A stretch of DNA of 64,000 nucleotides from Pseudopyrenochaeta lycopersici (taxonomy: Eukaryota > Ascomycota > Dothideomycetes > Pleosporales > Pseudopyrenochaetaceae), in NCBI GenBank assembly GCA_003313425.1, contig NHZP01000076.1, positions 1 to 64,000 on the forward strand, written 5' to 3'. Positions 47,841-60,100 of this stretch are shown in pieces (within the stretch, counting starts at the first letter, position 1; every line of letters begins with the position of its first letter). Below the pieces are notes generated by a model. That model saw only the letters and a program-made list of their open reading frames with translations, searched no databases and was not told where the DNA came from. Position numbers and translations under genes: made by a program.

Positions 47841-47905
47841 ACGTGTCCCACAAGCGAGCGCCGCGCACAAGCGAGCGCCGCACCCCACCAAGTTTGAGCC
47901 CCTCT
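47841..47905 (+). repeat. Pogo-3 terminal repeat, a different subtype from pogo-1
   Basis: Two tandem CACAAGCGAGCGCCG units then CACCCCACCAAGTTTGAGCC. Shares AAGCGAGCG and CCCCACCAA with pogo-1, but the bases beside them differ. Free of RIP. Confidence 0.85.
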
Positions 47906-49024
47906 ACCAGCGTACAGCTTAACTATAAATTTAAGTAGTCTATAGATATTAATATGCAATCTGAAGTAGCACCTATAGTATTATTTTTACACGTGCGCGA
48001 GTTATGCCTAGTCTCTCTGCACCTTTTACAGCACGATAGAGCCTAGCTGCTAAGGCCTAATTGCTCCCTACTTTAACGTATTTTACGCCTAATCTATTAA
48101 TTAGCCTCTTATTAAGTAGCTATATCCTCTCTAACTCTCTTTATTAAGACTCCTCCCTTCTAAATCTATTTTCTCTTACGCTGCTTTTACTAAGTTACTG
48201 CCTTATTAGCCTTCTTAAGGCTATTAATCTTACCCTCTATTAGCTTAGCTCTATATGCCCCTACTATAGCCCCCTTTGTAAACTAATTAAGCGCCTTAAT
48301 AATTAAGGCTGGTAATAAGCTCTTATGCTGTTAAACGCGATCGCTAATTAGAGTTGATTAAGCCTCAAACTCACGTGGGTTCCTTAGTGTTTGAGGCTCC
48401 CATAGAGCTCCTTGCTAAGCTCCTAACTAAGCTAGTAGTAATAGCGTACGCAGCTAGACATCTAGCTTTGACAAGACAACATCTAGCTAGAAAGGAACAA
48501 GGCCTGCTCCTTAAAATACTAAGCGTATATTAACTATAGTAAAAGCTTAATTAAATACTACTTTAAAGGTAAGTAGAAATTTAAGCTTAGTAATATAGTT
48601 AATATAGGCCTTAATTAAGCTCTCTATCTAGTAGCTATACGCCTTCTTAAGAGGAGAGAAGTAGCTAATATTAAGAGGCTGTAGTAGATAAGATAAGTAA
48701 GGTAGTATATAGAGAGTATAGATATTACTCTCTCTATAGATCTCTTAAAATTTAAGAGAGTAATAGCTTTTATAGCTATTAAGGATAAGTAGCTAATACG
48801 CGCCTACTACTTTTATCTTTATATAAGTATTAAAATACTTTAGCTATACTAGTCTAAGCTAATTAGTTATCTAGCTATTATTACTAACTAAGATAGCTTA
48901 GTTATATAAAATAGCTTCTTCTTAGTACTAAGTATAATAGTAATACTAGCTAGTAAAGATTAGGAAGAGTAAGATTACCTAGCTAGCTGTATTAATACTT
49001 TAAATTAATATTACCTACTTATAG
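47841..49024 (-). mobile_element. Pogo-3, reversed Fot1/pogo element, truncated by copy B
   Basis: Left boundary at 47,841 after TA (47,839-47,840) with a terminal repeat starting ACGTGTCCCA. The minus strand carries the C-terminal half of a pogo transposase. Zinc-knuckle-type DNA lies at about 48,015-48,050 (complement of CTCTGCACCTTTTACAGC), the region ending in SKLD at about 48,455-48,480, the DDE part up to about 48,990. Cut by the copy B LTR at 49,025; the N-terminal half and other terminal repeat are not found beyond copy B. Confidence 0.82.
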
Positions 49025-49401
49025 TGTGCCGTTGCACAGGGTACCTGGGCAATCAGGTGATGATGGGTTTCCTTTGTCAGCGAAATTTGGTGATAAAACT
49101 TGGAGATGCGAGAGATCTCAACATCATGCACCAAACGTGATGCACTATGCACCACACACCACGAGAATTTACTTCAAAACTGAGATTTTGCAAAGTAGCT
49201 AGTGCATTAGCTACGTCAATTTAATGAGATTTCAGACTATTTTATTTATTACTTTTAATTAGGCTCTATACTTACCTTCGTTTCTAGCAGACTGCATAGG
49301 CAGGGCTGCTCCTGTTATTCACGCGCGTTTAATTCCAGCGTCACCTCTTATTCACAACACTAGAACTGCGGGATTATGCTAAACTACCTTATTAACTCCA
49401 C
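49025..49401 (+). repeat. Element L copy B 5' LTR
   Basis: 377 bp, TGTGCCGTTGCACAGGG at the start and CTCCACA at the end. The outer half is free of RIP. A primer-binding region follows (AATAATAGCGAAGCCTAAGG). Confidence 0.95.
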
Positions 49402-49960
49402 AAATAATAGCGAAGCCTAAGGGGCACAATAGTCTGTTCTAGTTAGGCTACAGCTAATAAGAGCAGAAAAAGCCTACATAGCATTAAACTGTTAACGTCG
49501 AAAACACAAATATAAGAGCGCTACATTATGATACAGAGATTATAGGATCACCTAGAAAGAGCTGGGTGTCTGTTTGACCCTAAAGAACTTTTGAGAGGGA
49601 TAGCGCTGTTGCGGCTAGCCTTCGGAACCTTAGAGAGGGATGGCGCTATTGCGGCTAGCCTTCAGAACCTTAGAGAGGGATAGCGCTGTTACAGCTACCC
49701 CCTCTACATTTTTAGAGCTAAGAGCTAACAGGGACCAGCTCTGTTAAGGCTGTATCCTTATTATCTTGCTATAACAAATTAAGAATTCCTATATAATAAG
49801 CAGAAGCTAACTTAGTAGTAGCAGGACAAGAAGACAAATAAGAATAAGATAACAGAAAATAAAAAACAAGAATAACTATAAATAATTAAGAAACAATTTA
49901 GAAGTAGTACAGTATTAGATTTTAGTTAATTATTAGCGTTAGCAAGGAACTGCCTAGTAG
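49402..49960 (+). other. Element L copy B leader
   Basis: Untranslated region between the LTR and gag, about 560 bp. It includes the primer-binding site and a 40-bp tandem repeat. No coding frame recognised; moderately spared from RIP. A packaging or dimerisation signal would be expected here. Confidence 0.6.
49593..49700 (+). repeat. 40-bp tandem repeat in the leader of copy B
   Basis: Units start at 49,593, 49,633 and 49,673, each GAGAGGGATRGCGCTRTT followed by GCGGCTAGCCTTC-type sequence. The third unit is partial. Confidence 0.9.
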
Positions 49961-52900
49961 TTGCAGTCTCCTTATTCAGTTATACTGAAGGGCTGCAGCA
50001 GCCTATTCAGGATTCAGCCTTCAGCTATCCCTATGGCTGAATCGACACCAGATTCGCTGTCATTCAGATTAGATCTTACGCCTGCTATTAAGGTTATTAA
50101 GAAACACACTATAGATACTAGCAAAGTACTTATGCCTATAAGGCTAGCGAGGAAAGACTTTCTATTTACAGGAAAAGATATTACTAAGTTCCTAGATAAC
50201 TTTAATCGCCAGGCAGATAATAGCAGCTATAACAACTATTAAAAAATAAGAATCTCTTTAGACTTCTGTAATACTATATACAGAAGCTTTATTAAGAAAA
50301 TAAGGCTATATAAGGCACTAGACTAGAAGAAGCTTTAAGAAGTAATAAAAGAGTATTAGCACGATTAAGATATAGCTTAACGCATAGGAACGCGAGCGTT
50401 CCTAGAGACCTATGTTTCTAAGACGTCAAGAAAATTCCTAGGACTATCTGAGTATTTAACTAACTTTGCAGCGTACAGTAACGCTTGCATTAAGACAGGC
50501 TAGCTGCATAGGACAGAGGCTAGCTTCTTTTTCGCTAAAGGCCTTCTAAGAGAAGACTAGGACATAATCTTTATCTACATGTATAAAGGGCTGATTCTAG
50601 ATAAGCTAAAGAGTTTTAATATTAAGAAGATTTATACGTATCTTAAGCGCGTGTACTACTAGAGAGAGGGGATAAAATAGATATCTCCTAGCTATGCAGA
50701 AAGAGAGGCTAAGCTTACCTACTAGATCCTAGATTAAGAAAAGAAAATATTAACAGCTAAGTAGCTGAAAGATGCAGTTAATAACTATAAGAAAACTAAG
50801 GTTTAAGAGGAAGCTAGGCCTGCTCTTCTACCTAGTGTAGATCTAGAGGTTTAAGACCTTATTTCAGCCCTTAACGACTAGAAGATTAGCCTAGCTGAGG
50901 TTAACAAGATAATAGTTTATCCTAAGCTTAGTCAGATTCTAAGGAACCCAGCTACGTACGCGTACTTCGTCGGCCGAGTCGTTACAAGAGATGATGCTAA
51001 GCAGCTACTATTAGAAAGGAATAATAGCTCGTACATAACGACGGCTCCTCGCAACTTAAATCCTTAGCAAGGCGTAATTACTATCTAAGGCTGTAAATAT
51101 CGAAACACTTATAATATATGCAACCTCCCTAGTTACATTACTAGAGAATATAAGCTATATTAGCTGCTTTTGTATCTTAGCTAGATTAGCTTTAAGTAGA
51201 ATAGGGAAGTTAGATATAAGACTTACTATTTTAGTCCTTTGCATAAGAGGTTAGGACAAATCTAAGGAACTGCACCCTAAACGCTGCAGCTCTATTAGTT
51301 AAAATAGAAAATTCGGGAGTATTACAGAGTTACTAATAATATCCTAGATTAGCTAGCGTTAGTAGTATATCTAGAGAAGTTTAATAGAGTAGACTTAAGG
51401 CCTGCTTAATATTAAAAGCTTAGACTACTAGCTGTACAGTAACAGAAGGTAGTTAGTCCTAATACGAATACGATTATAGAAGATAGATATAGTAGGACAG
51501 CTATAAGCCTAGCTAAGGACCTACTAAACTTTTAGAATGTTAGGATATTACTAAGAGGCTTAACTAAGGCGTGTTTTACCCTTAATAAGGTTATATCTTA
51601 AGATATTATTCTAGGTGCTTTTAAGGAAGGAGTAGTAAATACTAGCTTAACTTATGTAGTAACACGCTCTTAAACGCGTTAGAATATTAGGAAAGATCTA
51701 GTTCTTAAGAAAGTTAGGTAGAGTAAAGTTTAGAAGTAAGCTCCTGCTAAACCTCCTTATTCTAAGCAACTAAAGCAAGTTATAGTTAAAGACTATTATA
51801 TGCCTACTATAAGGGGTAACACTATATTTGAACTAATAGATATTAAGGAGTTTAAACAAGTAGAGCTAATTCTATTCGCTAGTTAAGCCTATAATAAGCT
51901 ATTCTCTCTTATACAGCCTCTAGACAATAATAGAAGCTTTTAGGATTTAAAAGCTAAGCCTAAATTTATTAGTTAGAATAAGAAAAAGAAGAACTAGAAT
52001 AACAGCCTTACTAACACGGAGCTCTGTTATTTGCTAGGCCTGCATCTAAACTATATTACTACTACTATACTGCGTTAGGAGGTGCGTAGTGTAACTTTTA
52101 GGGACCTTATAAGCTAACATCAGCTTTAAAAATAGGTTAGAAATATATTAAAAGTAATTAATAAGCCTGCCGCGTTATTGGCTAGCGTAAACGCCGCAGA
52201 ATTAAGTATTAGGCCGGCCAGCTAATCAGTAATCGCCAGGTCAGCTAAGCGAGACCTGCTGGAACCTAATTGGCTAACACCGCAGTGCCTTACCCTGCAT
52301 AACCCCGCGTCCGCCTAAGTTATTAGGGATGTTTAGAGGTATTTTCCTAATAAAGAAAAGGTTAAATTAAATTAAGAAGAGACTGTTAGTCTTAAAGAAG
52401 AACTAAATTTAGGGCTTAACTTAATATAATTTAGGACGTTTAATACCTAAACTAGGCATAAAGCCCTAGGAATATATAATACTTAGTATAAAGCCTTAGT
52501 TAATCTTACTAAATAAGAAGCTATAATAATTTAAAAGAAGATAGGTATAGCCTACGTGCAGTATAACCTTCTAACCTGCTAGGCCTTATTTAATAGGCAT
52601 ACAGTAAAGTGTCTTATTAACACTAGCGTATAGATAAACCTTTTAAGATATAGTACGGCTAAGGTATTAAAGCTTATATATAAAGACTATAAGTAAGGTA
52701 GCTCGCATTAAGATAGAGTAGTTACTGTAAATAGAAGTACTAATCCTTTTATAGGAACTGCGTAGAGTGTCCTAGTTAAAGTAGGGGAGGTAACTATTAT
52801 TAGTTACTTTAGGATTATTTAAAACCTAATAAGATTAGTAATTTTAGGTAGACCTTAGTGCGCTTCAGTAAGGTTATTAATTTAGTATAACGTATATAGA
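49961..52900 (+). pseudogene. Element L copy B gag and protease
   Basis: Gag starts at 49,961 or, more likely by context, at the ATG at 50,033 (MAESTPDS). Its first 93 codons are stop-free: LTPAIKVIKKHTIDTSKV and RLARKDFLFTGKDITKFLDN. The capsid-like region continues to about 52,200, frame 2. A retropepsin-like site at 52,610 reads CLINTSV, where LIDTGA would be usual (Asp to Asn, Gly to Ser). Further pieces fit a protease: VTVNRSTNPFIGTA (about 52,720) and RLVILGRP (about 52,827). Many TAA/TAG. Hairpin 1 (52,219-52,277) lies between gag and protease. Confidence 0.78.
52219..52277 (+). repeat. Hairpin 1 of element L (copy B)
   Basis: Inverted repeat: AGCTAATCAG pairs imperfectly with CTAATTGGCT, an inner CAGGTC pairs with GACCTG, loop AGCTAAGCGA. 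Copy C equivalent 43,476-43,533 has perfect 11-bp outer arms TAGCCAATTAG and CTAATTGGCTA. Confidence 0.8.
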
Positions 52901-53599
52901 AGGATTACGTGCAGGATTATTTCTAAGAATAGAGATAGAAACGCTGTCTTTATAGCCTCTAATCCTGCTCTACTGCATCTAAGAGACTATATACTAACTC
53001 CTAAAGATAAGAAAAATATATAGTAGACACCTTTTCTAGGGAGGAGTGTCTAGATTTAAGTAGAAGATACCTAAGATAATGTTTTAGTTTAGAATCTTAT
53101 TTATCTTATACTTAGGTTAAGTATATTTAAGAGGCTGAGTTTGTAAAAGCTTCTATTAGATTTAGTAAATTTTTACTTATTTTTACGACTAATAATAAGT
53201 AGTAATTTAAAGAATAGGTAAAGTAAGTAATAAGCTATAGAGTTAGAGCCTCTAAGGATCCTTTAGCTGTGCGAGAATTAGAGTCTTTTTTAGTTATGTG
53301 TAAACTTAACTGTTAGGCGCAATAGGAAAAGAGAAGAAAGTGCACAGATAGTTAGGTTAATACCTTACATAAGAGGGTAGCTAATAAGGTGCAACCTATA
53401 GATATTCCTGCGGTATTAGACATTAAGGAGTTTAGGCGTAAGCATTAGAAGCAACATACTATTAAACTATAACTCTTAAGAAAGAGTCTAAGACCTCCTA
53501 ATATAGGGCCTTTTAATTACCTTTTTAAATATAGATATATAGTATTCCTACAAGGCATAAGATTAACACTAGAAAGGCCAGCCTTATAAAAGTTTAGAT

Positions 53600-56500
53600 C
53601 TAAGTTAATAAAATTAGAAGTTTAGCTATTTATTAAAATGTTAATAAACAGAGAAGGCGCGATTGCTTTTACTTTCTCTAAGAGAGGACAAATTATTAAG
53701 GATATATGTCCTCTATATAAGATATAAACTATTAAATATAAAGCTTAGTAAGAAAAATTATTCTTAATAGCGTAAGCTGTTAAGGAAGAGGTAGTTATAA
53801 TATTTAATAACAGACTTAATTAAGGGGTACTAGAAAGATGCGCTAGTTAGTACAGAAACTTATAGTTTCTAGTTAAAAAGAAGGATAAGAGTTATTAGAT
53901 AATACTTAGGTTAATTAAGATAAACGTAGTATCTCTTAGGGATGCTAATCTGCCTCTAACAGCAGATAAATTCTCTAAGCGTTTTAGTAGATGTCGTATT
54001 CTGTCTCTTATAGATCTATTCTTAGGATATAACTAGATTATACTTTATCTAGACAGTAGAGATATAACTACCTTTTATACGCTAGTTAGTTTGCTTTAAT
54101 ACTGTACGATAGTTTAAGGCGCAACTAACTTAGTTACAGTCTTTTAGCGAGTAGTTATAAAGATTATAAAGGATTATTAGCTATATACTATTCCTTTTAT
54201 AGATAATATTACTACTAGCAGTCTTAAACCTAACTATAGAGGAGAAGAAGCATTTCCTAGAGTAAGAAGATATATGTTAGAATATATTTAGTAGCTAGAT
54301 AAAGCCCTAGCTAACGTAAAAAGAGCTAAAGCTATAATTTTAGGTAAGAAGTGTTATTAGAGAGTCTCTAGATTAGGGGTAGTTAGATATAAGGTTACTG
54401 CGTAAGAGAGACATCTAGATTAATAAAAAGTAGCTAAGATTCTAGATTAGCTAGAATATAAAAATATAAAAGAAGTAAGGGCGTTTATAGGTATCTGTGT
54501 CTACTACAGGATATAGGTGCCTAGCTTTACTATTCGCGCGAAGCCCCTATTCTAGTTAATAAGGACTAGCGTTAAATAGATATAGTAAAAGGCTTAATAA
54601 GAGGCTATGCGTACCTTAAAGTAATACATTACTTTAGCCCTAGCGTTAGTAAGTCCTAATTATAAGAATAGAGGTATGCTTTTTATAGTAGTAGATGTAA
54701 GTAAGGAAGGCGTAGGCGCGTCTCTTAAACAGATTAGAGCAGACAGAAAAAGATATCTATATTAATTTAAAAGTATAATATAGTTAAAAGCTAAGAGCCT
54801 CTAGCACTTAATAAAGCTTAAGTGTAAGGTAGTATTATAGGCGCTAAAGAAATTTAGAACCTAGCTATATAGATAATATTTTACTATTAAAACGGACGCT
54901 TAGACGCTTATTTATTAACTTAACAGATTATCGCCTGACGTTCCTGGGTTAGTCTAAAATAGGTAGCTTACAGCTATCCTTACCTAGGACTTTAATATTA
55001 AGTATGTTCCTAGAAAGAAGGATATTATTGCTAATGCGTTATTACGTTATCTAAAGCTAGAAGGATAGGACCAGCTAGATAAGACTAAAGACAACCTTAA
55101 AGATTTTATTAAAAACCTAGTTACTAACCTTAAGTTTACCTTACCTACTAAGATAAGTAGGGTACTAGATAAGCAATCCTTAGACAAGTCTAAAGTAATT
55201 ACTTAGTTCTTAATAAGATTTAAGAAGCCTAAAGGCCTTACAAGGGCATAACTTTAAGCGTAGAAAAAGAAAGTAATAAATTTCTTTATATAAGAAGGCT
55301 ATCTATTCTAAAAGTCTATAAGGAATATAGCTATTTATTAAGTTATAGATAATCCTAACCTTAAGACTATAGCTATATAAGAAATATATTAACAGATTAG
55401 TTATAGAGGAGTAAATAGTGTCTATTTAATACTTGCTTAACAATACTAGTAGGAAAGGATGCATAAGGAGGTGCGACGCGCGATTACATCATGCGAATAG
55501 TACTAGCGAAGATTATTAAGTCGCAAGTAAGAGATGCTAATAAATACCTACTGTTACGTATTATAGGAACGAGTTACTATAGACGTTGTTTACATACTAT
55601 ATTATTAAAGAAAGAAATTTATTATAATTACACGAGAATACCTTAGTAGATAGCTAGAGGCACGAGTAATAGCTAATAATAAGTTATCTACTATCGCTAA
55701 GTTTTTATATAAGAAAATCTTATATTACTAGAGTATAATAAGGACACTTACTATAGACGGCGGACCTAATTTTAGAAAGGTAGTTAAAGCCCTTACTAAG
55801 ATTTATTATATTAGGAGAATCTAAGTATTAGTATATAACCCTTAGGCTATAGGAAAAATTAAGGGTAGTTATAAGCTAATATGTAACGCACTTATAAAGC
55901 TTCCTAGACCTTAGGTTAATAATCTTCTAACTGTATTATAGGCAGACAGAATTTCTACGCAGAGTTAGACTAGATATTCTCCTTATTAGTTAGTTACTAG
56001 TTAGAATCTAGTACTTCTAATTAAGCTTACTCTTCTAATATAGCAGACATTACTATTTAAATAAGTAACATTAAGAGGCTAGTTATTAGCAGTGCGAGCT
56101 ATGCAGCTAGATTTAAGAGATTAATTTCTTAAGGACGTAGTGTTAAGAACTAAGCGCCTATAACGCAAAAAGAAGGAATATTAAGATAATTATAAGGAGA
56201 TTTATTAAGGAGAAATTAAAGATAATAACTTTATACTAATATAAGACTTAGCTAGAGATATTAACATGTTAAGAGATAAGAAGCTTACGAGCAGATAGCT
56301 AGAACTATATAAAGTCTTTTATACTAACTAGGATTAAGGTAATTATTAACTTATAGACCTTAATAGCACGCGATTTAGAAACACTACCCTAGGATAGAGA
56401 CTTAAACTGTAGGTACCTTAAGATAAAAGTAAGGTTGCTTAGGAGTATTAAGGTCGCGTAAAGCTATAAGATCTATTATTATAGGATGCTAAAGCTAACT

Positions 56501-56697
56501 TTTTACTACTACCTGCTTAATCTAATAACTCTTAAGATAATAAGTTTACAGTTATTAAGAATCCTAACTAAGACGCGATTTAGTTATAAGAGAAAGAGAA
56601 TAATCCTCCTATAAACTTAGATTTATCTAAAGATATAATATAGCTAACTACGCGTAGCTATCCTATTATTATACTAAGATCTTTAATAGAGACTAAG
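53600..56697 (+). pseudogene. Element L copy B pol: RT, RNase H, integrase
   Basis: Frame 1, so shifted by -1 from gag-protease. RT at about 53,600-54,250: SLIDLFLGYN, TLVSLL, GATNLVTVF and the catalytic box FIDNI near 54,196-54,210 (second Asp to Asn). A connection region includes GGEEAFPRVRRYMLEYI-type sequence and IKEVRAFIGICVYYRI (about 54,465-54,510). RNase H at about 54,600-55,080: FIVVDVSKEGVGASLKQ, ALKKFRT, FTIKTDA and KYVPRKKDIIANALLR. Integrase at about 55,350-55,950: zinc-binding part at 55,459-55,500 (MHKEVRRAITSCE) and an Asp-containing core. A post-integrase tail runs to 56,697. Confidence 0.88.
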
Positions 56698-57100
56698 AGA
56701 CAATAATATATTTAAATACCTAATTTAGAAATTAATTCTAACTTAGAAGATAAGCTTGCTTAAGCCTAAGGGACGGGCTTTCATCTTAAAGTAGGGGAGG
56801 GGCTGTATTTCCTTTATTAAATTTTCGCATATTTTTACATATTCAGTATTATATACACGCAGCGCAACCTCCTAGGCACATAAAAATAAGTTAAAACTAA
56901 ACGAAATATTATTTAGAGTCGCTAGGAGGTTAATCTCCTTATTGCGCGATTAAAAATAGTAGAGAAACTAGGGTGTTAAAGAGTCTAACTAATTAGTAAT
57001 CGCTAGGTGAGCTTAGCGAGACCTGCTGAAATCTGATTAGCTAGATAACTTAATATCTGCGCTAACAGCAGTAACGTAACCACGAGATTACAGAGCGACA
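56698..57100 (+). other. Spacer between pol and ORF3 of copy B
   Basis: About 400 bp, part only lightly mutated (GGACGGGCTTTCATC, AAAGTAGGGGAGGGGCTG at 56,773-56,802). It includes a purine-rich AAAGTAGGGGAGG, identical to the 3' polypurine tract (a possible second, central polypurine tract), and hairpin 2. The mirror region in copy C is 38,650-39,050. Confidence 0.6.
56984..57043 (+). repeat. Hairpin 2 of element L (copy B)
   Basis: Related to hairpin 1, located between pol and ORF3: CTAACTAATTAG pairs with CTGATTAGCTAG, sharing the inner AGCGAGACCTGCT. Copy C equivalent is at 38,710-38,768. Confidence 0.75.
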
Positions 57101-60100
57101 ATTTAAAGATACAGAATTAATTAAAGGAGGTAGAAGATAAGATAATTAATATTTTTAAGTGTAAAGGTGAGTTAATAGCTGCGTTTAGCAGTAAGATAAG
57201 ACCTACTTAGGAAACGTTCCTAAGTAGCTAACTTTTAAGAGGACCTGCTATGCTAGCTAATTAGGCAACAGGAAGGAGTTAAAATAATAGTAACTTTACC
57301 TTTTACTACGTTAACGAGCCTTAGTAGGGCTTTTAAGTAAAGTTAGGGAGGGAAAGATACCCTCTACTACTTAAACCCCCTCTAAATCTTGAGCCTATAG
57401 TTAATCTTACAGGGCCTAAGTTTTTCTTTCTTACTTCCTGTTACTATCTATTAAAACTTTCTAAGGTAAACACATAAGTGCCTGTTAGGTACAAACTTTA
57501 AGTAATATTACAGCTGCCTTAGACACCTAAACAGCCTGGGAAGCGTCCACCCCTACTATTAAACCTAAATCCTTAACTAACTATAACTATAATTAAGCCT
57601 GCGCTAATAGAGATTGTGTAATTTACTAGTAAAGAAGCTATTAAAGACTATAGAACTAAGCTTAAGCGTTATAGTAACGTTAAAGTCTCCTAGCACGCAG
57701 GGATTACAGTAAACACTTAGGTTTAAAACTTACTGTAAGTCTCGCCTATTAAACAGAAGGGCATAGTAGATAATTAGATAGTAGCCTTAGCAACTTACTT
57801 TAATAAGACTTTAACCCTTATTATCGCGACTAGAGAATTTCTAAAAGGAAGACTAAGCCTAATATTATAGTATAGAGGTATTGCTGCTTTTGAGTAGTAA
57901 TATCCTATACTTAAGAATATAGATACTTATAAGAAGAAGAGGAAAAAGGAGACAGAGAGCGCGTTTACCTATCTAGACAAACACTATTAGTATATACTAA
58001 GGCAGGTTCTTATTCTATATTCTGTTTAGGTAGTGTACTTACACTCTAGCGTAATAGTAGTCTAATAGTTACTACGCAGGACCTTACTAGATAACCTCGC
58101 TCCCTTCCTTAATACAGCTCTTTACTATTAATAATAATCTGTAAGGAGGAGGTAAGATAGATTTATTAATATTACTAACTAGGAAGAAGTACGTTAGTAG
58201 ATAGCTAATATACCTGCTTAGATAAAGAAGTATTATAAGGACGGCAACGCTAAGTTACGCAGTATTATTAATAAGTATAAGATACCTGCCTCTAAGATTA
58301 TAGCTAATAATATAGACACGCGCTCTAGACAAGAGTACCTTAACTAGATGTTCTAGACAGAGGTAATTAAATAGTATAGAAAGTAATTACCTGCAGGGAC
58401 GAAGCTTCCTCTAAATGTGCCTATTCTACCTAAGTAGCTGCGAGAGAATTATTTTAAGTATTATAAGCAGACTAAGTTACTTCTTCCTGCTGCTAGTAAT
58501 AGTAAGAATAATTCTATAACTAAGGCTAGTATCTAGATAACAGCCTTAGCGATAACTACCTCTAAACGTGCTAGAAGCTAAAGCCCTGCTACTTTATTAA
58601 ACATTAGAGGGCGCATGTAAGTTATTAAGCCTTCTAGTCTTAGTTATTAACGTATAAGTAAAGAATTTAGAAGTAATATCTAGAATAAGCTAGAGAAGCT
58701 AGGCGAGCCTTAAACAGATAGGCTGTCTATTACAGCTGAAAGCATTTAAGAAATCTAGCTAGAAGAATAATATTTAAGAGGAAACAGGCGTACTTAATAA
58801 TAAGTTAAGGCAGTAGAGGCCCTTTAAGAGAAATTCTGTCTTAGGCAGCGTTAGAGATTTCCCTCTACGCAGCCTCTTACTCTAGATAAGATTCGCGTAA
58901 GAAACTTAGAGTTAGTAAAGTAGTTACACGAAGAGTTAGAAATACTACTAGTAACACTTAATAACAGTATTAACGTTCGAGACTTAATTAAAGAAGACAT
59001 CTCGCTTAAAACCAGCATCACAGTAAAATCGCGTAAGGGATATAACTATATAAATAAACAGTCTGCTCTAGTTAAGATAACTGCGTTACTTACGTCTAGG
59101 AAGTTAAATAATAGTAAGCGCGTCTAGCTAATTAATACCTAGTATTAAGAGTGTGTGAATTTCAGCACTCTTAAGGATAGGCAGGGTAGTTAGGTATTTA
59201 ACCATCGCAGGGTGTGCTAGCAACATTACTGTTACGTAGCTAGTAAGATAGGCCTGCTTACTTAAAGCCTCAGCATTTTAAACACAGTTTAGCTGCTTAA
59301 GATACTATACTATTTGCAGAATTAATAGGGTCAGCTTTAATCAGACCTAGTAACTTAAGTTCTGTTCTCAGCCCTATTTTAAGGAGACTATACGTATTAA
59401 GACCTAAAGAGCTATTGTTATTACCTAGTAAAAGTTTAAGTCTAAATTAACTAGGACGAAGTTACTAAGGCTCTTAATTAGGGAGTATATATTAAAGTAT
59501 TTAAGGACTACAGCAGCATTACCTACGACGCCTTTAGCTAGATTTTTAAAGATCCTAAGCTAGTCTTAATCCTTAATTAAAGTTTTAACATGTACTTCTA
59601 CTACACGCTGCTAATTAATAGTAAAAGCAACCTTAGCTAGTGTTAGGTAATGTATTATTTGTTAATACAGCAGCTTATGCGAGGTAACGTTAAATACTAG
59701 CTACTATACGCAGTCTTACAAAAAGAGCCTAACCTAATTTCCTACCCTTACTACATAAAATACACCAAGCCTAGGGATAGGACTTACTTCTATTACGTTA
59801 ACTTAAACATATCTAAGGCTGTATACTTAGGCAGAGGCGTAGATATTATTTAAGGAAGCGTCTCTTTTAATAATAAAGATAAAGATAACTGTACGCAGAT
59901 ACTACGTGGCTTTTATAATATTATCTATAAGTACTAGAACTAGTAAGAAAACTTAGGACTTAAGAACTCTACTAGTTATATTAAGGGATAAAATAATAAG
60001 AGGGACTAGCTAGAGAGTTGCAGTGTAAAATTCCCTAACGTTAAATAGTTTAGTTAGCCTTGCAAGGCTGGTCACGTCCGCATCTCTAATCCTAGGCTGC

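Noticed and set aside
46727..49024. Simple inversion of the spacer by recombination between copies B and C
   Set aside because: Inverting the spacer does not restore matching target duplications at either copy.
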